Shown here: positions 1 through 7,555 of the stretch, piece by piece
Numbering within the stretch: position 1 is the stretch's first letter
Layout of the letters: each line of letters opens with the position of its first letter
NCBI GenBank assembly: GCA_021791295.1
Contig: JAJYWW010000175.1
Location: 1-18,218 of the forward strand
Origin: a bacterium
GTDB taxonomy: Bacteria > SZUA-79 > Acidulodesulfobacterales > Acidulodesulfobacteraceae
Reading direction: 5' to 3'
DNA length: 18,218 nt
Notes under the pieces: generated by a model
Seen by the model: only the letters and a program-made list of their open reading frames with translations
What the model was told of the DNA's origin: nothing
The model's database searches: none
Position numbers and translations under genes: made by a program

Positions 1-505
1 CGAACAGGTCTTTTCTTACGAAAGGTTCTCCGCCCGATATAGTATAAAAGAATATGCCGAATTTTTTGCCTTCGTCGATAATTTCGTTAATTTTTTCAAA
101 AGAAAGTTTATCGCTGCGGGTATAATTTGCGGAATAGCATCCGTAACATTTTAAATTGCAGTGCATTGTAGGGCTAATAACGTAAAAAAGAGGCGGATAA
201 AACCCGTTTTTTTCTATAAACGCTTTTCTTCTGTCGCCGCTGAGCAAAAGGAAGTTTGAAATAAAATTATCCAGTATCCCTTGTTTTACGTTTTTAGATA
301 AATGCGGAAACTTTCTTTTTAATCCGATAAAAATATGGTCGAAAAAAATTTTTCCGGCAGGCGCTTCAAAATTATTTATTTTATCGGAAAGTTTAATTAT
401 AGTTTCGTCGCTTAATTTAGGCAATACATAGTTGCCCGCAAAGTGAAACACGTTTTTTACGACCGAACTTTTAACGGAATGTTTAAACGAAGCTAACCTC
501 TCCAT
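1..505 (-). CDS. Radical SAM protein, N-terminal part (runs off left edge)
   Basis: I translated this by hand from ATG at 505 down to base 1: 168 codons without a stop, so only the N-terminal part is present. About 117 residues of a leading region (containing FAGNYVLPKLSDE) precede a radical SAM cluster motif CNLKCYGC (C-x3-C-x2-C), which would bind a [4Fe-4S] cluster and SAM. About 35 residues later comes the GGEP motif (ISGGEPF) typical of the SAM amino-group contact. The ISPTMHCNLKCYGCYS context is typical of MoaA/SPASM-like radical SAM proteins of unassigned substrate; the C-terminal part, which would carry any auxiliary cluster, lies outside. A G-run (GGGGGGG) directly upstream of the ATG acts as the Shine-Dalgarno. 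The specific reaction cannot be told. Confidence 0.88.
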   Translation of the reverse strand, partial: MERLASFKHSVKSSVVKNVFHFAGNYVLPKLSDETIIKLSDKINNFEAPAGKIFFDHIFIGLKRKFPHLSKNVKQGILDNFISNFLLLSGDRRKAFIEKNGFYPPLFYVISPTMHCNLKCYGCYSANYTRSDKLSFEKINEIIDEGKKFGIFFYTISGGEPFVRKDLF

Positions 506-552
506 TTCCCCCCCTGATTAAAATAATATTAATTATTAATAGTTTATAATTA

Positions 553-577
553 AACGTTATATATTAACGTTATATAT
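553..577. repeat. Two-copy 13-bp direct repeat (AACGTTATATAT)
   Basis: AACGTTATATAT occurs at 553-564 and again at 566-577, giving a 13-bp period. Each copy contains the self-complementary AACGTT core. It lies in the gap between the divergent radical SAM gene and the tRNA, about 50-70 bp upstream of the radical SAM start, where an operator could sit. It may equally be AT-rich noise; no further copies are seen in the gap. Confidence 0.4.
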
Positions 578-703
578 CATTAATTAATTTTATATTAATA
601 AAAAGATGATATTCAGCGTTTAAAGAAGATTTAATATTTATCGGTTCTTATTAATATTTTATCGCAGGTATTCAAAAAGTCAAGAACGAGGTTGCAATTT
701 CGG

Positions 704-732
704 TTGCAATTTTAATTTTTTTTTGGGATAAT
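704..732 (+). promoter_or_regulatory. Sigma70-like promoter of the tRNA-Ala gene
   Basis: TTGCAA at 704-709 and GATAAT at 727-732 are 17 bp apart and match the -35 and -10 consensus at 4/6 and 5/6 positions. A start about 7 bp after the -10 falls at 739-740, immediately before the mature tRNA 5' end at 742. The -35 element is the second of two copies of GTTGCAATTT (691-700 and 703-712). Confidence 0.55.
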
Positions 733-741
733 TATAAAAGT

Positions 742-817
742 GGGGGGTTAGCTCAGTTGGTAGAGCGATGCCTTCGCATGGCATAGGCCAGGGGTTCGAA
801 TCCCCTATCCTCCACCA
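742..817 (+). tRNA. tRNA-Ala (anticodon CGC)
   Basis: A full 76-nt cloverleaf can be folded: acceptor 742-748 with 807-813, D-stem GCTC/GAGC (751-754, 763-766), anticodon stem ATGCC/GGCAT (768-772, 780-784), loop TTCGCAT with anticodon CGC at 775-777, T-stem AGGGG/CCCCT with TTCGAAT loop. The third acceptor pair is G:U (744:811), the classical alanine identity element. The discriminator is A814 and CCA (815-817) is encoded. It reads GCG codons, which should be rare in so AT-rich a genome. It stands alone, with a promoter just upstream. Confidence 0.97.
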
Positions 818-846
818 ACAAAATTAAGGGTTTGCGGTTTTAGATA

Positions 847-886
847 AATTATCATTTTTATCAATTATGATAAAATTATGATAATT
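847..886. terminator. AT-rich hairpin between converging tRNA-Ala and hemL
   Basis: Left arm 847-863 pairs with right arm 868-886, with a TT bulge at 876-877 and an ATTA loop; the stem has about 17 pairs but only two G-C. It lies between the tRNA 3' end and the hemL stop, which converge, so it may end transcription both ways. It lacks a clear U-run, so this is a weak call. Confidence 0.35.
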
Positions 887-952
887 ATCGAGAATGTTGA
901 CGGTATTTAAGTATTTCAAATTCGTCAATTAACGTATTCAAGGCTAACGTTT

Positions 953-2239
953 TTAAAATACTTTTTTTATCGCTTCCGAAATAATAGCAACCGTTTTGTC
1001 TAAGTCCGGTTTAGTATGTTTTGAGCTTACGAACATTGCTTCATACTGGGACGGAGCAATAAATAATCCTCCGTTTAATGCCGAAGCAAAAAAATCTTTA
1101 AACCTGTTCGTATCGGATTTCATAACGTCGTTAAAATCAACGACGCCTCCGCCCTTAAAGAATACGGTAAGTATCGAAGAAATAGAATTAACGGTTATTT
1201 TATCGCTAAAACTTTTAAGTTCGTTTTTTAAACCTTCTATTAAATAATCAGCGGATGAATTAGCCTTAGATACTGCATCGTCGCTTTCAATAGCTTTTAA
1301 CGTCGCAATGCCGGCGGCTACGCATACGGGATTACCGGATAAAGTGCCTGCCTGATAAACAGGCCCAAGCGGGGAAAGAAATTCCATTATATCTTTTTTG
1401 CCGCCGAAAGCCCCTATTGGAAGTCCGCCGCCTATTATTTTACCGAGGCACGTAATATCGGGTTTTAAACCGAATAAACCCTGCGCTCCGCCGTAAGAAA
1501 GCCTGAAACCCGTGATAACTTCGTCGAAAATTACGAGAGAACCGTTATCGTGAGCTAAATTTATTAAATCGTTTAAAAAACCTTCTTTCGGCAAAACAAC
1601 GCCCATATTTGCCGCAACCGGTTCTATTATAATAGCGGCTATCTCTTTTTTGTTTGCGGAAAAAAGTTCTTTCACCGACGATATATCGTTGTAAACTGCG
1701 ATCAAAGTATCTTTGGAAAGGCTTTCCGTTATGCCTGCGCTTGAAGGAACCGACGTAGTCAGCGCTCCGGAGCCTGCTTTAACAAGCATAGAATCGGAAT
1801 GTCCGTGATAGCATCCTTCAAATTTTATAATTTTGCTTCTTCCGGTAAAACCCCTCGCAAGCCTAAGAGCGCTCATAACCGCTTCGGTTCCTGAATTTAC
1901 GAGCCTGACGGACTCTATGGACGGAAAATGTTTATTTATTAAACCGGCAAGTTCGATTTCCGCTTCCGTCGTGGCGCCGAAGCTAAAACCTTCCGCCGCG
2001 GCGGACCAGATTGCCTTAACTACTCTTTCGTCGGCGTGCCCAAGGAGCATCGGGCCGTAAGACATTACGTAATCTATATATTCGTTTCCGTCTATATCGT
2101 AAATTTTATCGTCTTTAGCCCTTTTTACGACTATCGGCGATAAACCTACGGATTTAAATGCCCTGACAGGACTGTTAACGCCTCCCGGCATAAGCGATTC
2201 GGCATGTTTTACGGCGTTTAAACTTTTATCCAGTTTCAT
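953..2239 (-). CDS. hemL: Glutamate-1-semialdehyde 2,1-aminomutase
   Basis: This PLP enzyme converts glutamate-1-semialdehyde to 5-aminolevulinate, the last step of the C5 route to heme, siroheme and cobalamin precursors in the cytoplasm. The 428-residue length is normal for the family. The N-terminal MPGGVNSPVRAF signature (17-28), the VNSGTEA phosphate-binding loop (114-120), the EGCYHGHSD segment (141-149), DEVITGFR (239-246) and the PLP-binding lysine K267 in CLGKIIGGG are all visible. The ATG at 2239 has an AAAGGT ribosome site upstream and agrees with family starts. It lies behind a terminator of the upstream gene, so it is probably transcribed alone. No other hem gene is in the window. 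Confidence 0.97.
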   Translation of the reverse strand: MKLDKSLNAVKHAESLMPGGVNSPVRAFKSVGLSPIVVKRAKDDKIYDIDGNEYIDYVMSYGPMLLGHADERVVKAIWSAAAEGFSFGATTEAEIELAGLINKHFPSIESVRLVNSGTEAVMSALRLARGFTGRSKIIKFEGCYHGHSDSMLVKAGSGALTTSVPSSAGITESLSKDTLIAVYNDISSVKELFSANKKEIAAIIIEPVAANMGVVLPKEGFLNDLINLAHDNGSLVIFDEVITGFRLSYGGAQGLFGLKPDITCLGKIIGGGLPIGAFGGKKDIMEFLSPLGPVYQAGTLSGNPVCVAAGIATLKAIESDDAVSKANSSADYLIEGLKNELKSFSDKITVNSISSILTVFFKGGGVVDFNDVMKSDTNRFKDFFASALNGGLFIAPSQYEAMFVSSKHTKPDLDKTVAIISEAIKKVF

Positions 2240-2270
2240 AAAATTACCTTTAATTTTTTTTATATAATAA

Positions 2271-2303
2271 ATACGGCGACGGAATTCAATTCTGCCGCCG
2301 TAT
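2271..2303 (-). terminator. Hairpin terminator after the alpha/beta hydrolase gene
   Basis: ATACGGCG (2271-2278) and CGCCGTAT (2296-2303) form an 8-bp GC-containing stem, continued inside by CGGAAT/ATTCTG with a mismatch. Reading the minus strand, the stem is followed by TTATTATA, a moderate U-rich tail. It sits 12 bp beyond the hydrolase stop and 31 bp before the hemL start. Confidence 0.6.
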
Positions 2304-2315
2304 CAAGATTGTTTA

Positions 2316-3419
2316 TTATAAAAATTTCCTTTCGTTTTTATTGCTTTTTACGGTTTTTTTAGCGGCTTTTTTATCTGATTTTGGCAGATATGGAGCAAAA
2401 AATTTAAAAACTTCCATATTCCAGCCTGGAAGTACGACGTGACCGCTGTTTTTGGCAACGAAAAGCTTTTTCTTCGATTTAATAAGTTTATAAACTACCA
2501 ATGTGCCTTTAGGCGGACAGTCTTCGTCTTTAAGTCCTATGCCTATCATAACCGGAACTTTTATCCATTTTGCAAAATGTTTGGTATCTACGTAATATAA
2601 AGAACGCATAACTTTAGCTTTGTCTTCGGGATGTTTCTTTAAAAAAGCCTTAACTTCCATATAAGGACCCATTTTTGCGAGCGGCATCTGCACCGGAATA
2701 TCGCTTAAAAACGGAACGTCCCCAGCTGCAGCGGTAACGTGTTTATCGATAGCGGCGTCTATTAAAGACAGTCCTCCGCCCATACTTCCCCCGGTAACGA
2801 AAATATACTTATTGTTGATATCTTTATAGTGTTCAAGGAATCTTAATGATGCAAGGGAATCCATTACTATTTTAACCATAGAAAAACTTTTTACGTGAAG
2901 AATTCCGTTAGTCATAAGACCCGGAAAACCTGGATGATAAACCGTAGCGCTTCTGCCGTGACCCCTTAGGTCAATCGAAAGAGCGGCATATCCCCTTCTT
3001 GCAAAAAAATGTGCCCAGCCCGGCGTTCCGTATGAGCCGTAACCGTGAAGCAGGAGAACCCCCGGATATTTTTTTCCTTTGACCCCGTAAGGAATTGCGA
3101 AATAGCCCTTTAGCTGAAGCCCGTCGTAAGAAGTAAGGGTTAAACTGTAAGTTTCTATTTTATTAATTTTGTCGTTATAAAGCGGCCTTAATGAATAAAC
3201 TACTTTCTCGGTACGGAGATGGGCGTACATTTTATGCCAAAATTTTTTAAATTTTTGATATCTTGTAAGTTTAATTTTAGAAGTTTTTGATTTTGATATA
3301 GATATCGGGGCGATAAGTTTTGAGTTAAAATTTTTATACAGCAGCGTTCCTGCGGCTAAAACTACTATTACTATTAATAATATTATTAATGCGGTTTTAT
3401 TTTTGTTATTTGTTTTCAT
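2316..3419 (-). CDS. Membrane-anchored alpha/beta hydrolase (acetyl-xylan-esterase/dienelactone-hydrolase-like)
   Basis: With the start chosen at 3419 (MKTNNKNKTALII) the protein has 367 residues: one N-terminal hydrophobic segment (about residues 9-27, ALIILLIVIVVLAAGTLLY) and then an alpha/beta hydrolase domain, probably periplasmic. Visible are the oxyanion HG motif (LLLHGYGSYG), the RGHGRS strand-turn, the nucleophile elbow TGGSMGGG (Ser at about 212), an acidic residue in GLKDEDCPP (about 298-300) and the His of NSGHVVLPG (about 327). This is a complete catalytic triad layout. The substrate is unknown; an ester or thioester is likely. The reading frame is open back to 3494, but that ATG lies inside a terminator stem. 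No strong ribosome site precedes 3419. Confidence 0.85.
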   Translation of the reverse strand: MKTNNKNKTALIILLIVIVVLAAGTLLYKNFNSKLIAPISISKSKTSKIKLTRYQKFKKFWHKMYAHLRTEKVVYSLRPLYNDKINKIETYSLTLTSYDGLQLKGYFAIPYGVKGKKYPGVLLLHGYGSYGTPGWAHFFARRGYAALSIDLRGHGRSATVYHPGFPGLMTNGILHVKSFSMVKIVMDSLASLRFLEHYKDINNKYIFVTGGSMGGGLSLIDAAIDKHVTAAAGDVPFLSDIPVQMPLAKMGPYMEVKAFLKKHPEDKAKVMRSLYYVDTKHFAKWIKVPVMIGIGLKDEDCPPKGTLVVYKLIKSKKKLFVAKNSGHVVLPGWNMEVFKFFAPYLPKSDKKAAKKTVKSNKNERKFL

Positions 3420-3485
3420 GATGAATTTTTCTATTTTTTTTGTATGGTAGTATATATTGTTAAGATTAATATAAAGAATCATATA

Positions 3486-3536
3486 AAAAGGCATCTATGA
3501 ATTTAAATTTTTTCAATTTATTCATAGATGCCTTTT
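3486..3536 (-). terminator. Strong hairpin terminator after the cytochrome c gene
   Basis: A perfect 17-bp inverted repeat has arms at 3486-3502 and 3520-3536 (AAAAGGCATCTATGAAT and its complement), with a 17-nt loop. On the minus strand it follows the cytochrome c stop at 3585 by about 50 bp and runs into TTTTTATAT. T/A tracts flank both sides, so it could work in both directions, but no plus-strand gene reaches it. Confidence 0.8.
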
Positions 3537-3584
3537 ATTTTTTTTAATTATGTTAATTAATTTTGCTTAATGCGGTTAAAAAAC

Positions 3585-4052
3585 TTATTTTAAAGATTCA
3601 AGATATTCCGCAACGGTTTTTAACTGTGTCGGATTAAGGTTATGATTCGGCATCATAGTTGTTTTATTATGAACTTTAGGCGTATTGATCTGAACTTCCA
3701 ACCAGTGTATAGAGTGGCCCCTCGTTCCTTCTTTGTCGAGATTTGGACCTATAGCTCCGCCTTTTCCGTTAATTACGTGACAACCTGCGCAACCTTGAGC
3801 GTTAATAATTTTCAATGCGGCGGTTTTTAAATTTCCGGCTGCCGGTTTGGAAGCGGATGCGGTTTTTGCTTTTGCTTTTGTTTTAACTTTAGAAGTTTTT
3901 GATACTTTTTTAGCAGCTTTCTTGACTTTTTTAGCCGGCTTAGTAGTTGCGGCAGGTTTTTTTGCGCAGCCGTAAAGACTGAAACTTACCAATACTAAAA
4001 ATAATGCGGTAAATAAAACGGTTAATCCTTTTTTTCCTTTCAGTGCTTTCAA
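3585..4052 (-). CDS. Lipoprotein class I cytochrome c (monoheme)
   Basis: The 155-residue protein has a signal peptide (hydrophobic 10-25) ending in a lipobox SLYGC with Cys29, so it should be lipid-anchored outside the cytoplasmic membrane. Residues about 30-72 form an Ala/Lys-rich linker, a likely flexible tether. The C-terminal domain has one heme c site CAGCH (88-92) and a TTMMPNH segment (131-137) whose Met 133 or 134 should be the distal axial ligand; IGPNLDKEG is also typical of class I cytochromes. It probably shuttles electrons; the partner is not in the window. The start is TTG, supported by a strong GGGAGGT site 6-7 bases upstream; no in-frame ATG fits better. A hairpin terminator follows. 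Confidence 0.9.
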   Translation of the reverse strand: MKALKGKKGLTVLFTALFLVLVSFSLYGCAKKPAATTKPAKKVKKAAKKVSKTSKVKTKAKAKTASASKPAAGNLKTAALKIINAQGCAGCHVINGKGGAIGPNLDKEGTRGHSIHWLEVQINTPKVHNKTTMMPNHNLNPTQLKTVAEYLESLK

Positions 4053-4252
4053 TTTCTTACCTCCCTAATTAATTAAAAATTAAATTAAATTTATAATCGT
4101 ATTGCCATCACCTGTTAAATTAATTTAATGAAAATGATTAAAATTATATGCCGGATGTTTTATGCCGCATATATCGATATGCAGTAGTATAATATATTTA
4201 TAAATATGATATAATATTTGTTTCAGTCTTTTATTGAACTATTATCTTATAT

Positions 4253-4280
4253 ATAATATAACTATTTTTAAATTTGTCAA
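4253..4280 (-). promoter_or_regulatory. Sigma70-like promoter upstream of the cytochrome c gene
   Basis: On the minus strand a perfect TTGACA (4280-4275) lies 16 bp from TATTAT (4258-4253, 5/6 match). Transcription would begin near 4246, giving a leader of about 190 nt before the cytochrome c TTG start. That leader contains small inverted repeats, e.g. GCATAT-ATCG-ATATGC at 4168-4183. The long leader is unexplained; a nearer promoter is not excluded. Confidence 0.5.
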
Positions 4281-4290
4281 TAAAATTTTT

Positions 4291-6642
4291 TTATGTGTTT
4301 ATATTTATAATTTTTAATCCTTCGGGCAGCAAACTATTTATTTTATCTTTTAAATCGTTTAAATTCATAGATGCGGCATGAATTTTTGGAATTCTCCCCT
4401 TAATATACAGTTCGTCGCTTTCCGACATAAAAGGTATAGGATTTGAATAGCTAAGTTTTGGCCTCAAAACATATTGGGATTCTTTGTATAAAAGCGGAAT
4501 TTTTAGCATCTTGAATGCTTTAAGCAGTATTTTAACGGTTTCTAAATGTCCGAGATATTTAGCTATTTCTCTTTTGGAATATGTAAAAGTTATTTCTGAA
4601 AACGGAACGGTTTTAACTTTATTATTAAAATTGTTATTAAAATTATCGGGTTCTACTTTTTCATTTTCATTGTTTTTAATATTTTTTTTATGCATTTTTG
4701 TATTTGCGTCTATAGATGAATAAACCGGGCTTACGGTTTTAAAATCGCATACCCCGCATAGATAACATATTTTTCTGCAATTTTGAGTAGAAAGGTCTTC
4801 TGAATCTATTTCGGAATTAAAATAATAAATAGACTTTGCGTTCTGCATACAAGATTTTTTATATTCTTCTTTCAAAAATTTTTTATCTACCAGAATATCG
4901 ATAAAATCCCACGGAAGCGGATCGTTTGTATTTTTTTCTTCATATAAATAATAGTATTCGCTTTTATTTTCAAGGGCTTTCATCCAGGCATCAAAGTTAA
5001 AAAGCCTCGATTCGCTGTCGTAAACGGCTCCCGATTTGTACGCTTTATAGATAATTTTAGAGGTAAATTCATCCCCTCTCGATATCAGCGCTTCTACAAA
5101 ACTCACCCTGGGGTCCTGATATTTAAAATTTACGTTCAGCGGTTTTAATATCTTTTTTAAATAATTTATTTTAAAGCTAAGCGCTTCTTCTTTTTCCATC
5201 GGAAACCACTGAAAAGGAGTATGCGGTTTTGGAACGAAGTTATTGACGTTAACGGTAACGTTAAGTCCTTTTGCGACGGTTTTTATTTTTACTATTAAAG
5301 AGGCTATTCCGTCCAAGTCGGCGATTCTTTCAAAAGGAAGACCTATCATAAAATAAAGTTTTAAAGACTTATAGCCTTTTTGAGAAAGCCCTGCGGCTTC
5401 ATTAAGAAGATCCGTTTCGGATATATTTTTATTTATGATATTTCTTAGTCTCTGTGTTCCTGCTTCGGGAGCCAGCGTAAAATTTGTTTTTTTGACTGCG
5501 GCGGTTTTTTTAAGTATATCTTCGCTTAAAGAACCTATTCTCATAGACGGAAAAGACATCGATATTCTCTCTTCGGTAGTCAATTCCGCTAACTCGGAAA
5601 GCAGCGGTTCTATTTCGGAATAGTCTCCCGTAGAAAGTGAAGAAAGCGATATTTCTTCCAAGCCGGTAGTATGCAATCCGTGTTTTACGGCATTTACTAC
5701 GGTATCTTTTTTTCTTTCCCTTACCGGTCTGTAAATATAACCGGCCTGGCAGAACCTGCATCCGGAAGAACAGCCCCTCGCTATTTCGACGGCAAGCCTA
5801 TTGTGGACGGTTTCTATAAGCGGTACGATATGCTTATTTATATAGTTATGTCCGCTTTGAACAACACTGTTTTTAAAATTAGAAGCATTAAGGCTATTAA
5901 GATTATTAAGACTATCGCAATTATTAAAGTTATAATTTAAATCTATGTCGTTAAGTAATGATTTTTTAACTATTTTTGAAATTCCAGGCACATAAACGCC
6001 GCGTATTTCGGCAAGTTTTCTTTTAACGTAATTTCTGTAATCCGATATATCTACGACGCCAGATTTTAGTTCGTTTTTTGCCTTCAATACCGCATCGCAT
6101 ACTAAGACGGTAGTAATTTCGCCGTCTCCTATTATGAAAAAATCCATAAAGTCGTTTAACGGCAGAGGGTTAAAAGCGCAAGGTCCGCCCGCTCCTACGA
6201 AAGGAAAGTCCGCGCCGGTTCGGTCCTTGGAAAATAAGGGAATACCGGAAAGTTCAAGCATTAATAATATATTCGTATAGGATAGTTCATACTGAAGCGA
6301 AAAACCTGCTATGTCGAAATTTTTAATTTCTTCGAAAGATTCTAAAGAAAATAAAGGAATATTATGCTCTTTAAGTTTTGCGTTCATATCCGGATAAGGC
6401 AGGTAAACCCTTTCGCAGGCAATATAATTTATGGAGTTTAAAATATCGTATATTATTCCCATTCCTATATGGCTCATGCCGAGTTCGTAAAAATCGGGGA
6501 AAGCCAAAGCAAATTTTAAAGGGATATTTTTGATATCTTTTATAGTAGTTCCTGTTTCCAAACCAAGATATCTGACCGGTTTTTGGACGAAAGGCAGAAC
6601 GTCGGCATTAAGTTTGCTATAAAGTTTATGGTTTGTTTTCAT
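4291..6642 (-). CDS. TIGR03960-type radical SAM protein fused to a short DUF2344 domain
   Basis: Counting from the upstream ATG at 6663 (790 codons), residues about 20-240 are the B12-binding-like N-terminal region of this family (LALAFPDFYELGMSH-like opening, ERVYLPYPDM), followed by the radical SAM motif CSSGCRFC (Cys298, 302, 305). A cysteine group CRKICYLCGVC (629-639), typical of the end of TIGR03960 proteins, precedes an Asn-rich linker (about 662-682) and a DUF2344 segment (about 685-790). The function of the family is not established; a link to tRNA or rRNA modification has been guessed from gene context. DUF2344 is usually about 200 residues, so here it stops about halfway, just after LPEGLKI. 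A second Asn/Leu-rich insertion (about 245-265) precedes the radical SAM core. I prefer the second ATG at 6642 because a TATAAT overlaps the ATG at 6663; neither has a ribosome site. Confidence 0.87.
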   Translation of the reverse strand: MKTNHKLYSKLNADVLPFVQKPVRYLGLETGTTIKDIKNIPLKFALAFPDFYELGMSHIGMGIIYDILNSINYIACERVYLPYPDMNAKLKEHNIPLFSLESFEEIKNFDIAGFSLQYELSYTNILLMLELSGIPLFSKDRTGADFPFVGAGGPCAFNPLPLNDFMDFFIIGDGEITTVLVCDAVLKAKNELKSGVVDISDYRNYVKRKLAEIRGVYVPGISKIVKKSLLNDIDLNYNFNNCDSLNNLNSLNASNFKNSVVQSGHNYINKHIVPLIETVHNRLAVEIARGCSSGCRFCQAGYIYRPVRERKKDTVVNAVKHGLHTTGLEEISLSSLSTGDYSEIEPLLSELAELTTEERISMSFPSMRIGSLSEDILKKTAAVKKTNFTLAPEAGTQRLRNIINKNISETDLLNEAAGLSQKGYKSLKLYFMIGLPFERIADLDGIASLIVKIKTVAKGLNVTVNVNNFVPKPHTPFQWFPMEKEEALSFKINYLKKILKPLNVNFKYQDPRVSFVEALISRGDEFTSKIIYKAYKSGAVYDSESRLFNFDAWMKALENKSEYYYLYEEKNTNDPLPWDFIDILVDKKFLKEEYKKSCMQNAKSIYYFNSEIDSEDLSTQNCRKICYLCGVCDFKTVSPVYSSIDANTKMHKKNIKNNENEKVEPDNFNNNFNNKVKTVPFSEITFTYSKREIAKYLGHLETVKILLKAFKMLKIPLLYKESQYVLRPKLSYSNPIPFMSESDELYIKGRIPKIHAASMNLNDLKDKINSLLPEGLKIININT

Positions 6643-6753
6643 GTTTATGTAATATATTATCATTATATAATATTGCGGACAAAAAATTAACGGAAAAATT
6701 AAAACAAAACAATAAACATTGCGAATAGAATAACAAAGAATAATAAAATTATG

Positions 6754-6783
6754 TTGATTTATAAGGAAAAATAATCGTATAAT
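6754..6783 (+). promoter_or_regulatory. Promoter of the M50 peptidase gene, predicting a leaderless mRNA
   Basis: TTGATT (6754-6759) and a perfect TATAAT (6778-6783) are 18 bp apart. The -10 ends 8 bases before the ATG at 6792, so transcription should start at or within two bases of the start codon. No ribosome site occurs between -10 and ATG; AAGGA at 6763-6767 is inside the promoter spacer and would not be transcribed. Confidence 0.6.
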
Positions 6784-6791
6784 GATTCAAT

Positions 6792-7508
6792 ATGAATAAT
6801 ACGATTCAGCTTATAGTAATTGCAATAATTCCGGTTTTATTCGCCATCATACTTCACGAGGTTTCACACGGCTACGTAGCCCATATATTCGGCGACGATA
6901 CCGCAAAAAACGCAGGCAGGCTGACGCTTAATCCTATTAAGCATATCGACCCGTTTGGAACTATACTCCTCCCTTTATTATTAATTTTAGTGGGTTCTCC
7001 TTTCTTATTCGGCTATGCAAAACCTGTTCCGGTAAATTTTAACGGGCTTAAAAATCCTAAAAGAGATACGGGATTCGTTGCGGCGGCAGGGCCGGTCACT
7101 AATTTTATTCTGGCTTTTATATGTTTTGTTTTTTTAAAGATTATACTTTTTGAATTTCCGGTTATGAATTTTTATCTTGCATACTTCATTAGTCATCTTC
7201 ACTTCCAGGCAGTTCACGGTTCCTCTGTGTTTAAATTTTTTGTTTATCCGGTAACTTTTATGCTTTTTATCGGCATAATGATAAATGTAATACTCGGAAC
7301 GTTTAATTTGATACCTATTCCTCCTTTGGACGGCGGCAGGATAGCCGTCAGTCTTTTACCGGAACCTTTTTCGGGTTACTTAAGCAAATTAGAACCTTTC
7401 GGCATATTTTTAATTTTAATACTGCTTTTAATCGATCCGGGCAATTTTTTAGCGGTTTCTTTTAACTTTATAGTAAACGATATAGTTTTAAAAAATCTTT
7501 ATTTTTAA
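6792..7508 (+). CDS. Site-2-protease-like membrane metallopeptidase (family M50, cytoplasmic-core type)
   Basis: The 238-residue protein is almost wholly hydrophobic with about five or six membrane segments. The zinc-binding HExxH motif is HEVSH (22-26) in the first segment, and the second catalytic motif is NLIPIPPLDGGR (172-183, Asp180), which matches the N-x2-P-x-P-x-LDG pattern of small M50 proteins lacking PDZ domains. KPVPVNF (78-83) is also a family hallmark. The family cuts membrane-embedded substrates; the physiological target here is unknown. It is followed after 47 bp by scpA on the same strand, a pairing found in many bacteria, and the two are probably transcribed together from the promoter at 6754-6783. 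Confidence 0.93.
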   Translation: MNNTIQLIVIAIIPVLFAIILHEVSHGYVAHIFGDDTAKNAGRLTLNPIKHIDPFGTILLPLLLILVGSPFLFGYAKPVPVNFNGLKNPKRDTGFVAAAGPVTNFILAFICFVFLKIILFEFPVMNFYLAYFISHLHFQAVHGSSVFKFFVYPVTFMLFIGIMINVILGTFNLIPIPPLDGGRIAVSLLPEPFSGYLSKLEPFGIFLILILLLIDPGNFLAVSFNFIVNDIVLKNLYF

Positions 7509-7555
7509 TGAATTGCCGTATTTTAATTTTGTTATATATATTATAGTTTATAATA

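Noticed and set aside
897..928. Inverted repeat TTGACG/CGTCAA past the hemL end
   Set aside because: Only six base pairs with a 20-base loop in AT-rich sequence; chance is likely and there is no target gene.
1833..2060. Plus-strand open frame inside hemL
   Set aside because: It is the complement of a clear hemL coding region, has no ribosome site and its protein resembles nothing.
5510..5940. Open frames on both strands inside the large radical SAM gene
   Set aside because: The radical SAM motif and family pattern are in the long frame; the others are out-of-frame readings.
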